Shown: positions 45,454 to 57,127 of the stretch, piece by piece
Position numbering within the stretch: the first letter of the stretch is position 1
How the letters are laid out: every line of letters starts with the position of its first letter
NCBI RefSeq assembly: GCF_030272615.1
Contig: NC_081414.1
Coordinates: 53,215,636 to 53,279,635, forward strand
Origin: Cryptomeria japonica
Taxonomy: Eukaryota; Streptophyta; Pinopsida; Cupressales; Cupressaceae
Direction: 5' to 3'
DNA length: 64,000 nt
Position numbers and translations under genes: made by a program
Notes under the pieces: model-generated
The model's database searches: none
Seen by the model: the letters and a program-made list of their open reading frames with translations, nothing else
Told to the model about the DNA's origin: nothing

Positions 45454-47652
45454 TCATTTTGTTTGATGTTTGTGTATGAAGGCTTCAATGTGTAATGGTG
45501 CATTATGTCGCTGACTTACGGAGGCATCATCGGCTTCTGTGAATGTAAGGGAGTGTGGAACGGAAAGGTATCCCACCATGGCTTGAAATTGGTCCACATT
45601 CAGATTAGTGGGGACAGTAGTGTCTCTCAAAGTTTTGTCAAGAATGGTCTTATGTGCGGGGGATATGCGTAAGAGCTCAAGGATGGAGATAAGCGTGGGT
45701 GTCTTCCCTAATTGGTCTACAAGGTCATACTCAGGTTTGGTTGATGAGGAAGCGGTGTTTTTAGCTAGAGCACCTTGCAAATTGAATTTACCTCGACGAG
45801 TTGTAACATTACATTTAGAGGTAGGTTCAGAAGAAGATCCAACGCCTTTTAGGGCAATCTTGGGTCTTTGGGTAGAAGTCTCAGGCATTTTATCCTTGAT
45901 GATAATGGTAGAGACATAATTGTCCATCAAGATGTGATTGATAGTTGAATCATAGTTATAAGATGCTTTGGTATAGTTGGTTTGGTCATCTGTGGCATTA
46001 GCTTTTCCCTTGTCATGTTTTGGGAATGGTTCTTTAAACATTTCATGTTCTTGATTGGATGAGTGTCCTTCAATCTCAATGTCGCCTCTATCAATGAGAT
46101 CTTGTATGATATTTTTTAGTCGATGACAATTTCCTGTCTTATGACCTTTGCTCTTATGAAATTCACAATACTCGTCATCATTCCACCAATTTGGTTTGAC
46201 CTTTAGCTCATATGGAGGAAAATCTGGAATGGTGATTACTTTGTTTGCCACTAGCTTTTTGAAAATGGATTCAAGTGGTTCTCCCAATGGGGTGTACTTC
46301 CTTTGTGATTTGGAAGTTGTTTGAGTATTCACTTGATTATTTGTAGAACTTGATCCAAAAAAAATGATTTTGGGTCGTACTGTATTGGCATCAACAACAC
46401 CGTCATTGACCGTGTTCTTATTTTTGTTCCAAAATCTTGACTTGTCTTTTCCTTTATAGTCCTCTTTGTTTTCTTTGAATATCTTAATGACTCCTTGTTC
46501 AATTAGGACCTTCTCTGTTACTAATCCTTTTTCAATGACGTCTTTGAAGGTGGATAAGCAAGTTTTTCTCAAGTCATAACCAATGTCCTTGTTAAAGTTT
46601 TGGGTGAACATTTCCATCATTTGTTTCTGTGGAATTTCACAAGAGCACCTGCTAGCTAGATTCCTCCATCTTTGTAAAAATGATGAAAAAGACTCTCCAT
46701 CTTTTTGCTTGGTGTTGCACAAAGTAGTGAATGATATTTTTGTCTCTATGTTCTAGGAGAAATGTTGAATAAATGCCTCTGCTAAGTCACCCCATGACTT
46801 TATACTAGGTGGAAGTTGGGAGAACCATTCCATAGCTTGATCACCTAAGCTCTGTGGGAATAATCTCATCAAATATGTCTCTTCTGAAGCTACCTCAATG
46901 CAAGCTATGAAAAATTGTTTTATGTGTGCCTTAGGATCTCCTTTTCCTCTATACTTATCAAACTTAGGCATCACAAAGTGTGTAGGAAATGGAGGCATTG
47001 GAATGCTCTTGTGAAATGGATAGGGACATATGTCTCTCATTATGTAAGTTGGATTCGGTGTATTTATGTCCTCCATTTTCTTTTGTAAGTCCTTGATTTG
47101 TTGCTCCAAATGGTTCTTAGGTGGAGACCGATTTCTTGGACCATACCCCATGCCTGAACCACTGGGTGGAGGAGGAGCATGTTGCATATACGGATGATAT
47201 TGATCATACACATGTTCATATGGAGGAGGTCTATAGTGATGTTGCATATATGGACCACTTGGTATAGAGTCATGTTGGGGAATGGAATATCTGCTTTGTC
47301 CATGTATACCATACTCTATAGGCATGTCATGAGTTTGTTCTAGTGTGCTGCCCCCAAATTTGACGCGGGGTTTCCTTGTGTCCAAATTTTGAGCATGCCT
47401 TTGAAAATCCAATTGCTTTCGTGGTTGATCCTTAGCATTGGTATGTGATTGAGCATATTTTTCTGCATAAGACTTCCATAATGGTCTGCGAAGGTGAGTA
47501 TCATATGCTTGACCATGTGTGTATGGGACCTCCAGTTTTTGAAGCAAAGATGATGGTGATTTAGGCACAAGATGTGGTCCTCTATTGCCTCCACTATTAG
47601 GCCTCCTTTGATCCATGTTGGAGTGATTTTGTTGCAAAGGTCGATTTTCCAT
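45454..47652 (-). pseudogene. E7 gag (Retrotrans_gag and zinc-knuckle-like region)
   Basis: Two long frames, 47652-46753 and 46722-45454, broken by a stop near 46752. The first ends with the Gag core: KGDPKAHIKQFFIACIE, LFPQSLGDQAMEWFSQL, SWGDLAEAFIQHF. The second continues EKDGESFSSFLQRWRNLA-like (KQKDGESFSSFLQRW), then TPLGEPLESIFKKL and YCEFHKSKGHKTGNC, a CxxHxxxGHxxxxC knuckle typical of Tat elements. Gag packages element RNA into particles. The N-terminal part is Pro/His-rich and unstructured. Confidence 0.85.
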
Positions 47653-47655
47653 TAT

Positions 47656-48018
47656 TTAAGACATGTCAAAATCATGAGGTATCTTGGCTCCACTTTGTGC
47701 CATCATTTGTAAGAAATATTGTCTATCCCTCCTCATTATTTCCTCAACCAATCGACTGAAACGGGGATCCATAATGGAGTCTTCCACTTCTGCTGAATGT
47801 ATTGAAATGTTGTCCATATTGTCATTGTGTGTATCATTGTTGTTTATAGTGTCCATGTTCTCAACATTTGGAATGTTTCTATAAGCATCCATGTCAGGTA
47901 ATGTAGTATGATCAGAATTGAAAAAGATATCATTGTCATACTCATAGGAACTCATGTTTGCGGACTCTTGAGCCTCTTTAGCTTCTTTTCTAGATTTTTG
48001 GGAACGAGTTTCAACCAT
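47656..48018 (-). CDS. E7 gag N-terminal ORF
   Basis: 120 codons beginning MVETRSQKSRKEAKEAQE, a start often seen in Tat Gags, then an Asp/Asn-rich stretch and FSRLVEEIMRRDRQYFL. It ends at a stop at 47653-47655, three codons before the next frame's methionine; the two are in the same frame, so they were probably one protein before a nonsense change. Confidence 0.7.
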   Translation of the reverse strand: MVETRSQKSRKEAKEAQESANMSSYEYDNDIFFNSDHTTLPDMDAYRNIPNVENMDTINNNDTHNDNMDNISIHSAEVEDSIMDPRFSRLVEEIMRRDRQYFLQMMAQSGAKIPHDFDMS

Positions 48019-48019
48019 G

Positions 48020-50562
48020 AACTAGGTATTGACCAAGATGTGTGAGACTAGATGAAAATGGAAAAAGTATGGAAGACCAAGAGTTCGGATGGAATGTAAA
48101 TGAATCTGAATTTTACTTGCAATGTCCAAAGTGTAAGACCAAGTATGTATGTAGTAGAGTAGGTGTGGCTTCCAAAGAGATGATAGTTTCTCTTGATGAG
48201 GTAAGTTGACCTTAACTCTAAGTAAGACCAAATGAGACCCAAAGGAGATAGACCTTGATGAGGAACCACTTAGCAAAATGTTGTTGTATGTAGTGTGTTG
48301 ACAAAGTATGATGAGGACAAGCAAGTGACCTTTTGACTCAAGTTTAGATAAATATGAATGTAATGTAAGGTGTAAAGCAATGATGGACTTTGTGAGACCC
48401 AAAAATAGGTTGAATGCTAGATGAAAACCTGAAGAGATAGCTTAGGAAGCTCAAGAATTCTAAAATCGATTGCTCTTGTTTGTTGGACTGTAAATTTTTC
48501 CAATTTGTGAAGTTGTTTTGTTGTGACCCAATCTGAAATTTTGACTGTATTTCGTGACAAGAGGACACAATGTTGATGAGGACTCAATGTTTGCAAGTGT
48601 TTAAACTCAAAATGACTCCAAGAAAAGTGTGTTGTTTGATGTAATAATGTTTTGCATACACTTGAAGACACAAAACACATAATGTTTTGTTGTTTGGTCT
48701 TGAATGTTTGATTGTTCAAAATAAGACAAGCACAATTCTTATGGTTGGCCAGGACAATAGTTGTTGATCCCACATGGAGTTTCCCCTGAGGCTACGCTAT
48801 TCAGAGCGGATACTTAGATGCTTGACCCCACTGGCTCTACCCTCGGCACTCACTTCTCGGGGCAGCCAAGCATCAGTCCCCATGAAAACTCCCCGTGGCG
48901 AACTTTGTATCTCTACTAAGAACCATATGTGTGTGGGCCGCTACCAGAGGTCTGACCTCCTGCCCCAACAACTAGAAGGATTTTGGCTTCTAAAACAAAT
49001 AGGTGCTAGTAAGGGCATCCTCTCGTGTGGCCATATATGTGACACTTTTAGCTCTATAAATACAAAAGGCTCCCAGCTAGTGGGGGTTATGCCCTACAAC
49101 TGATCAAATAAATTTGATCAAACGGGTTTATGGGGAGACATAGTGTCGGTATGAACTAATCAGCACACGTTATCCATAGTTTTCACCATGGATACAGTTA
49201 TTTATAGTGGTTTGGAAGAAGATGGCTTTTCCTTTGCTACCACTTGGGTCGTTCTCTCCTCACCAATAGTCCTAATGACCACACGAGGAGATAGGCTCTC
49301 TAAAGATTAAACAAAAAGAGCCTATTGCTCAAGACACAAAAGACAATGGTTCAATTTTAGTGCACCAATTGAAGTGTTTGATAATCTATGAAAACAAGGC
49401 ACACAATAAAGATCAAAAGAAAATCCTTGTCAAGGTCCTACAACAAAGGTTTGTTAGTAGTTTGGATTGTTTCAAATGATCACCCCTTCCTGCAAGTACA
49501 CAAATTAGGTAAATTTTAGATCCAAAAGACTTTATGAAATAGGGGCCTTCAAAAATGTGTTTTGTTGACCAATTCAAATATCTGATTCATCATAAAAAAA
49601 AGACCAACTGTAAAATTTTAAGAGATTTCAAAAAATGTAAGAAAATCCAAAAAATTTGCTAATTTGCTCCAAAAATTAATTTTTTATGAAAAATCATAAA
49701 AAATTCATATAAAATGCAAAATCAATCCATAAAATCTGAAATTTTTAGTGGAGAGTTTTGACGGTCTTCCAAACCTTCATAAAAAAATTTCTACAGCAAA
49801 TCCAAGTAGTTTGTGAGATATAAGTAAAATAATGCAAAACTCTAATTTTCAAAGATCTGATTTTTGAGGAATTATTTTGCATCAAAATTAAAATCAAAAA
49901 GAACAAATCATGTGTATAAATCTGAGATATTTCAAAAAATGTAAGAAAATCCAAAAAATTCGCTAATTTTCTCTCAAAATTAATTTTTTATGAAAACTCA
50001 TAAAAAATTCATATAAAATGAAAATTTGATCCAAAAAATCTGAAATTTTTACTGAATTCTTTTGATACTTTTCCTGACCTGCACAAAAAAATTTATGCCA
50101 AAATTCAAAGCTGTTTGTGAGATCTAATCAAAATAAGGAAAAACCCTAATTTTTAAAGATCCAATTTTTTAGGAAATATTTTGAATCAAAATTAAAATCA
50201 CAAAGAACAGATCCTCTGTATAATTATGAGAGATTTCCAAAAATGTAAGAAAATCTGAAAAATTCACTCATTTGCTCTCAAAATTAATTTTTTATGAAAA
50301 TTCATAAAAAAATCATAGAAAATTAAAATATGCTCCAATAGATTTGAATATTTTTTTGAGATCTTCTGATACTGTCTTCAACCTGCAAAAAAATTTGGTG
50401 CAAAATTTCCAAGTTGTTTGTGAGATATGATCAAATCTCTCCAATATCTTAATTTTGTGTCCAAAACCCTAGCTGCACAAGGTTATTCTCCAAATTGTTT
50501 TACAAAACAACAATATAGGGTTGGAAAAATCTGCAAAAAACACAGATCTAACAAAAATCCAT
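48020..50562 (-). other. E7 leader with 304-bp tandem repeats
   Basis: Noncoding leader between primer site and gag. Units starting at about 49621, 49924 and 50229 repeat with a period of ~304 bp (AT-rich, each with TGTAAGAAAATCC and a GTTTGTGAGAT word). A more GC-rich block at 48773-49140 and GAGAACGACCCAAG near 49242 (minus strand) match parts of the E3 leader. No ORF is supported. Confidence 0.75.
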
Positions 50563-50583
50563 GTCCCACCGGGCATGCCAAAA
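50563..50583 (-). promoter_or_regulatory. E7 primer-site region
   Basis: Minus strand after the LTR end reads TTTTGGCATGCCCGGTGGGA. TGGCATGCCCGGTGGGA is plausible as a tRNA 3'-end complement; I cannot name the tRNA. Confidence 0.6.
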
Positions 50584-51315
50584 TGTTTATGGTGAAAGTG
50601 GATAATAACAATATTGAAAGGCTAAATGATTTCAACCACAAAACCCTAGCTTAACAACAACAAAGATCCACCATAACATATGAAGATTACCTAAGACAAT
50701 GCAAATCAAATGAAATCACAAAAATTATACCATCACATGTCCAATAGGGTTTCAATCTTCATTCTTCCTATCTCCATTGATCTTGCTTGATATATTTGCT
50801 CTCAGATTTTATATGTGCACAAGAGCTCAACAAAGAACGGAAATGTGGTTGCAAGTAGGCTTGATTGCATATGCAAGTTCAAAAGCATAGTTGGGGTTGA
50901 ATGCATAGTGAGGGTTTGCTAATGAAGGAAGCATCTCCTTATATAGAAGACACTATAAGAAGTGGAGGGATAAGATTGAGAGGTGTAAAAGAGGTCGGCT
51001 ATGATTAGAGGGTAGGTAAAGAAAATAATAAAATAATGAAAGGGGTAGGTAGTGTATGAATTAAGAGATGAATGACATGTGTCATAGGTAGAAAAGGCTA
51101 ATGAATTAATTAAATAAATAAAGATTTGTTTAATTAATAGAAGAAGTGAGATTAATTAAATAAATAAGATATTTATTTAATTTAGGAAAAATGATAATTT
51201 AAATAAATAAATGTATTTATTTAAATAAGAAATAAGGCTAGAAGAGGATAAATGAATTAATTAAATAAATAAACATTTATTTAATTAATAGATTGGACAA
51301 TTTTAGGTGTCTACA
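50584..51315 (-). repeat. E7 5' LTR
   Basis: 732 bp, TGTAGACACC to CATAAACA on the minus strand, close copy of 40692-41517. A TATATAAGG-like run on the minus strand near 50938-50946 is a promoter candidate. Confidence 0.9.
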
Positions 51316-51338
51316 ATTTCAGTTTTAGTTTAATTGTT

Positions 51339-52071
51339 TGTTTTTTTTTGTTTTTTGTGGGTAAGTGCTATCAAGTATGGGGATAGTGCCCTATATTGAT
51401 ATTTCAAAAGATTACAAAAAGTATTGACTCAAAAACCTTAGACCAATCCAAATTAACAAAACCACTATTAACTGCCACGCAGGGCTTGTAGAATAACAGA
51501 TGTGGATTCATCAACAAGGATGACATTGCTAGTTGACTATTCCGACAGCCACCATTCCTCAGCTTGGATAACACGTCTGAAGGGATCCATGTTGTCGTTC
51601 AGAATAGAACAACGAAAAACTTCCCAAGCATTCTCACAGAAGACTCGCATCTTATCCCGTTCTTCCATCTTTGCCAGAAATTTCTCCATCGCATGATTAT
51701 GCCTTTCATTGTCCGAGTCCTCCTCCTCCGCAGACTTAAGATACAGTTAGCCATCTGGAAATAGACTTTTAATATGCTTAGTCTCTGGTCAGATGGCAGA
51801 CTTAAGATACAGTTAGCCACTGCATCCACCAGGAGAGGTTTAACAAACCCACTGAGAAGCTCGACCATCTTTTCCTTTGACTCCAAGACATCCACCATCG
51901 GGATAAGTGTTGCTTCCAGGACCTTAGAATCACACCAGTGCCTTTGGTGGTTGAGGGCCACACCAACTAAACCTTCCATGGCGTCATAGGTCACGTCCAC
52001 TATAAAAAACAGGTCCTGCAACTGCCCTCTCAGATCCTCTTCACAGTTAACACACGAGACATCACCAAAGA
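51339..52071 (-). mobile_element. E8: LINE-like insertion with poly(A) tail
   Basis: Flanked by a perfect 13-bp duplication TAGTTTAATTGTT (51326-51338 and 52072-52084). The plus strand begins with a T-rich run (51339-51357), i.e. an A-rich tail on the minus strand, so it was inserted by target-primed reverse transcription. The minus strand has a 140-codon frame (52021-51602) rich in a repeated ANCILSL segment and no RT. It is either a 5'-truncated LINE, a LINE-mobilised non-autonomous element or a processed transcript. Confidence 0.75.
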
Positions 52072-52084
52072 TAGTTTAATTGTT

Positions 52085-52116
52085 GAATGTTATCTCTGTT
52101 CATTTTAATCTTCACA
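52085..52116 (+). repeat. E6 3' LTR, last piece
   Basis: Matches 38344-38375 of the 5' LTR, ending TTCACA. With 51321-51338 it completes the LTR interrupted by E7 and E8. Confidence 0.85.
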
Positions 52117-52299
52117 ATGCCATGATATATTAATATTAAGTAAATATATAAAAAATAGTAATTCTATACTCTTAAATCATAGAAATAATTCTCACACCTA
52201 GTCTTTGAAATTATTGATATTAATTATGGATGTCAAAATTGAGTTAAAATGGAGAGTTAGATGCACAATCAAACAATATTTCTCAAACTCAAATAGGAA

Positions 52300-53900
52300 T
52301 TACACACTCAAGTTGGAGAAACATGTATAAAATAACACTGCAATTACAATAGAAAAGAGCATTATACCTCCATTACATTTTTCACTCCAATAATTAAAGG
52401 ATTGAGACGTGGATGATCTTTACTTGGATGCAAAGTTGATAATATATAAGCATGATGAGTGATAGATCCCCGTTTCCTTTTTTACAAGCCATCTTAAATA
52501 GGATTTCTAAGTTGGGTATGGAGGGTTTATTTTGAAGCATAAAATAAAAGGCTAGGATTGGTTTGTATGAATGCGCATCGTAACCTCTTGACAAGTCCAC
52601 TAGGAGGTGAGAGATTCTTGATCAACAGATGATGTTTCCTTAGAATGCAAGATGGATTAGAGATGTGGGAAAGTGGGAATGGGTCGAATAAATAAATGAA
52701 AGGATGTTACATGCTAACTTGAATATGTGAACATTGAGTGAGGACAAGTGGTTTGAGGAGATACATATGAAGATGAAGAGTTAAATTTAGTACTTTATTT
52801 TGGACTAGATGTTGGAGATTAAATGAAAAAATATTTTAGCCTTTAGGAGCATGGATGGAATTTTAGATTAGAAAAAAAATATTAAAATTTGATTTATTAG
52901 CCTAATTAATTAAATAAGTGTATTTTTAAAATGATTGGTTACAAGAATTTTTTATTAAGTTAATTAATTTAGTGGATTTAATTAATCAATGTTAGTGATG
53001 TTAGGGGGGATTAATTGTTATTGATTATTTAGGTTGGTAAAATTAATTAATATGTTGCATTTTATAGATAGTCTAGAGGTAAAATAAATTAGTTAACCAA
53101 TAATTTATCTAATTAATTTGAGTGAAATTGATACAAATAAGTATGTGCAGATTCTGGAGTACCTACATTTTGTCTCTCTTTGAATGGTATCATGACTAAA
53201 ATAAGTAGCATAACTTCAAAGAAAGTAGATATAGACACTTGATAGTATGAAATTAGTGATAGATGATACCTCAAGTGACAAAGATTAAATAACTAATTTG
53301 GTAGATTGATAACTTTGTTGATGTGGGAACGAATATCTTAAAAACTATGAGAAGATGTATTGATTTAATTGTTTAAAATTGGATTCAAAGAATGCTTCAA
53401 TGATTGGATAAGCTTGAGATTTTGGTTTGAATTTGATGATAGGATACTCCCTTGAGAGAATAAATAGGTTGGAAGAAAATGGGTGTACTCTCAAAATGGA
53501 TGAAACTATTATTTAGTAAAGAAGTGAGTAGATGTGAATTTGAATGATCAATGAAATATAAATTGGGAATGATGAAGAAATATAAATTGGGAATGATGAA
53601 GAATTAAGGAAAAAATGATAAGGATGGAAAGGAGGAGATGGATATGAGAAGGGCGAGGGCTAGATATATGCATAATGGGATGACACACTTGAATGATGTC
53701 TATGTAGTCTAGCGTTTTGATTCTAATATAGATGTTATGAGTTCATTGCATCTATGCAATCAAGTGGTTTGGATAAATACAGATGCTCTAGGTGTGTGGA
53801 AGATCTACATGTTTAAGGGTTTTGGGTATGATATAGACACTACAATTATGTGACATCTACATAGTTAGGGGTTTTAGATCAATGCATTTTAAATCACCTT
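52300..53900 (-). mobile_element. E9: old Tat-family remnant
   Basis: GTACCTACATTTTGTCTCTC at about 53159-53178 corresponds to the LTR/purine-tract junction of E7 (GTGTCTACATTTTGCCCCTC at 41510). Beyond it CCCTTGAGAGAATAAAT matches the E7 interior. The AT-rich LTR part lies at about 52840-53168. Much more diverged than E7, so older; orientation minus. Confidence 0.65.
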
Positions 53901-55225
53901 CATCCCTACAACCCCAAACCCCCCGCCCCCCCCACACACACACACATACAATTCAACAAATTAAATAAAAATATATTCATGATTAATAATGAAAATAGAA
54001 TCTTTTTATTGTCTACTCCATACTCTTAGTATTTACTATCCTATTCCTTTCAAATTTTGAATTTGTGAACTCTCTTTGATGAATACAAATTCTCCATCAT
54101 TAAATCAACTTGAATATATATTATTAAATATTTCATAATAAAAAAACTTAAAAACCTTTTATTAAGGGAAGTGTACCCATTATAGCTAACTTTGCGCACC
54201 CACATATCATAAATGATTCATCAGATTTTGACGATTCTTTTTGGGTTGTCTCCATATGCGACTTAATGGCTTATAGCTATTTTTTTTTTTTTTTGGGTAG
54301 TATCAATTCACAGTGTGAGATCCATTATGCATGCAAGGGTTAAGAGGTACACATTTCAAAGTGTCACACGATGCCTACTTAAAGATGCCCCAATAATGAT
54401 TCACTTAAAATTGTCAAGACTTATGTACATGACCTAAAAGATGTGCACAAATGCCTCAGTAGTAATGGACCAATTATTAAAAAAAAAGGCTAAAAAATAA
54501 GCGACTATTGATACATATGAAATTTAAATATCTTTATTTTATTTTATTTTTAAATTAATAATTAAAAAATTGGATACACAAGAAATACATAATTACCTAT
54601 TGAAACATGGGCCGTACTCTTTCTTTCCCTCAACCAAAACATTTAGAAAAAGTTTTTCAGCCTTCTGAACAAATCTTTTTATTCCAAAACAACTTTATTG
54701 AATTTAAAACAATGTAGAGTCACATCAAAATTTATCGCCCACTATTCAAATGACGCATGGAATATCATGCCAGGATTACAGTCGATTAGTGAAAGGATAT
54801 TTTAAAACATTTCTGATGAGTCAAATATTTCATTATATATAGAGAGGAGGTGTAGCTATGAGTCGATTATCCTTCTCAGCTTCTTTGCATTTTGCAATCT
54901 GCATAAATAAACAAATGCACTGCACATACATTTCTATGCGTAGCTTTCAAAAGTTACAAGAATCACATAATTATATATTTAGATATAATTTTTTACATCT
55001 CTTTAATCAAATGATATGGATTTTCGTGTTTGGAGATTTATAGAGCTGTTTACGTAATTTTTAACTATGAATTTAAATAGGTTATCAGAAGGTTGTTTAC
55101 TAAGATTCAAGTTATCCCCAAACAGCAAATTATTCCATCGGGCGGGAGGAGACAAATTCAAAAAAAAAGAAAAATTAATGTGGGTTGCTGAGACCATCAC
55201 CACCACCGTACTGGAAAATGATGCA
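53901..55225. other. AT-rich sequence, nothing recognised
   Basis: A C-rich and CA-repeat tract at 53917-53947. TATATATA near 54835 followed by a 61-codon frame (54858-55043) is not convincing as a gene. The part nearest 55228 is probably the original 3' flank of the Bax inhibitor-1 gene, displaced by E10. Confidence 0.4.
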
Positions 55226-55371
55226 GATTAACTTGTTCTCTCTTGTGGCATTTGTCCTTGATGACAAAAGAGGATTACATGGCAGTTATATTTGGTAGGA
55301 TTAACTTGTTATCCCTTGTGGCATTTGTCCTTGATGACAAAAGAGGATTACATGGCAGTTATATTTGGTAG
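55226..55371 (+). repeat. 73-bp tandem duplication at the E10 start
   Basis: Two copies, 55226-55298 and 55299-55371, each consisting of GATTAACT (target sequence) plus the first 65 bp of the LTR. It includes the target site, so it arose after insertion. Confidence 0.85.
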
Positions 55372-57114
55372 TATTATTGTTGATGTGGCATCTTGACTTT
55401 ATAATGTCATTGCACATATTTAAAGGTTGATTTTTAGCATTGGTAGGGATGATATGTATTGAAAATGTTTTTTTTAATAAAGCTTAAAAAAGTGGCCCAA
55501 TGTCTTGTTGACCTTGCATTTTACAAAGCTTATTGTGTAATCGCTGCCATACTCACGGTGAGCTAAGATGCAGATTTCAAAAGATGTTTTGTTATGATTT
55601 TAGGTTTGTATAACTTAACAAAACTTAAGGGCAAGCATATTACATTTTGGTTGAACAGTTTCTCAAACCCCAGTCCGCCGCCATGAAATATTTTTCAAAC
55701 AGGATGCACTTATGCCATTTTCTGGTTGGAAGAACAGCTTGTGGTGGTAGTTTCATTGGTATTATTTTGTACAGATTTTTTCGGGATACTTGCATTTGAG
55801 TTTTATCGCTTAACTCATGACAAAGATTAGTATGTTGTTTGGACTTGTTAAAGGAGGTTTACATCAGTTTTATTTTATTGTTTCATGAATGATTCGAACT
55901 CTAACACAAGGAGTTTATTCTGCTGTTAAGAATATTGTTAAGAAGTTGATATGATTTTTCTTAATCCCTAACACAAAGGTTTTATGCTTTGTTTTTGAGG
56001 ATGTAAGTGATAACAGCAGAGCAGTTTTGTTTTTAAGTTTTGTTCTTTTGAAAACAGTTTGCATAACTGTTGAAACCCTAATTCGATGGTTTCTCATGAA
56101 GACTTGTGTTGAATATTTACTATTATAAAAATAGAACTGTTTTGAATATTTACTATTATAAAAATAGAACTGTTTGTGAATGAAGTTCGTATGAAGAGAG
56201 GAAACTGTGTACTTGATGGAAAGAGATTTTATTGAACAAACTTCTCAAATCAGAAATTTCTCAGATTGTTCGAATACAGTGGATTTGTGGTTCAGAAATA
56301 CAAGGGCAGGAAGATTATTGTTCAAAACAGAGTATGTACTTTCTCTGTTCTATATAGCAAAAAAATTTGTAAAAGGAATTGTCATTTTTATACTCTTATA
56401 ATCTCATAGTTGCATAAATCTAATTCTGCAATTATGATGTTGGAGTAACTGGTTTATGTAAAATCAATTCACAAATTGAGTATGTACTTTCTCTGTTCTA
56501 TATAGCAGAAAATTTTGTAAAGGGAATTGTCATTTTTATACTCTTATAATCTCATAGTTGCATAAATCTAATTCTGCAATTATGATATTGGAGTAACTGG
56601 TTTATGTAAAATCAATTTTGCAATTTGTGATATTATTGGAATAACTGGTTTATGTAAAATCTGCAAACTTTCTGCAATCCTAAAGGTATCAGAGTTTGAT
56701 TTTCACATTCTTGATTTCAGATTGATCAAGGGCTTGGTGCTTCTTGCCGACAGTGTAAAGAATTGATGTTCACTTTGATATAATAAAAGGAACATTTTGA
56801 ATGTTTTTTCTACCCCAAGAGGGTTTTCCACTCCTGGAAATTCTGTGTCATGTGTTTCTATTTCATTAGGTTCATGCTCTAATACATTGGTCCATATTGT
56901 CTATTTTGCTCTATAGCCATTCATATTTTGTTATTTATATTCAGGAAATGTTTTCATTGGAATTAATGTTATCTGTTTCATTGCTGAAGCATCTATATTG
57001 ATTACTGTTTCAAATCAGTTTGCACAGTCTATTCAAATCTGTTTTACACAGTCTGTGTAATTTTTGAGTCAAATTGGTAGACTCTGATTCACCCCCCTTA
57101 ATCTGCTTCCAACA
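55234..57114 (+). repeat. E10: solo LTR next to Bax inhibitor-1
   Basis: 1881 bp from TGTTCTCTCTTG to CTTCCAACA, flanked by TAACT (55229-55233 and 57115-57119). Near its end it has GATTCACCCCCCTT, the Copia LTR motif of this window. No interior, primer site or second LTR adjoins it, so it is a solo LTR from recombination. Internal duplications: 148 bp at 56330-56477 and 56478-56625, and a 34-bp pair near 56109-56175. It lies antisense to the neighbouring gene. Confidence 0.8.
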
Positions 57115-57127
57115 TAACTTTGCTACT

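Larger units (their letters stand above)
40692..51315 (-). mobile_element. E7: pol-deleted Tat-lineage Gypsy element
   Basis: LTRs 50584-51315 (5', minus orientation, starting TGTAGACACC) and 40692-41517 (3'). Perfect target duplication ATTTC at 40687-40691 and 51316-51320, exactly within the E6 LTR. Minus-strand order: leader, gag, protease, then directly the integrase C-terminal end. RT, both RNase H domains and the integrase core are missing. Between pol and 3' LTR lie a hairpin array and an antisense plant-mobile-domain fragment. The LTRs are very similar apart from a length change in AT-rich repeats, so the insertion is relatively young. Confidence 0.92.
38097..52116 (+). mobile_element. 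E6: gene-capturing LTR element, LTR split by E7 and E8
   Basis: 5' LTR 38097-38375 (TGTTGGGATG...TTCACA) is followed by primer site ATTGGTATCAGACC. The interior is about 2.1 kb of host-derived fragments, followed by a CGGGGGAGAT purine tract and a 3' LTR in three pieces (40462-40691, 51321-51338, 52085-52116). Without insertions the element is about 2.65 kb. It has no gag or pol of its own. Flanks (ATTCA left, ATGCC right) do not match, so a target duplication is not seen. Confidence 0.85.

Noticed and set aside
48774-49103. 109-codon plus-strand ORF in the E7 leader
   Set aside because: Lies antisense in a noncoding leader; the GC-rich block is shared in part with the E3 leader but not as a protein.
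54858-55043. 61-codon ORF after a TATATATA run
   Set aside because: Random-looking composition, no homology I recognise, no splice or termination context.
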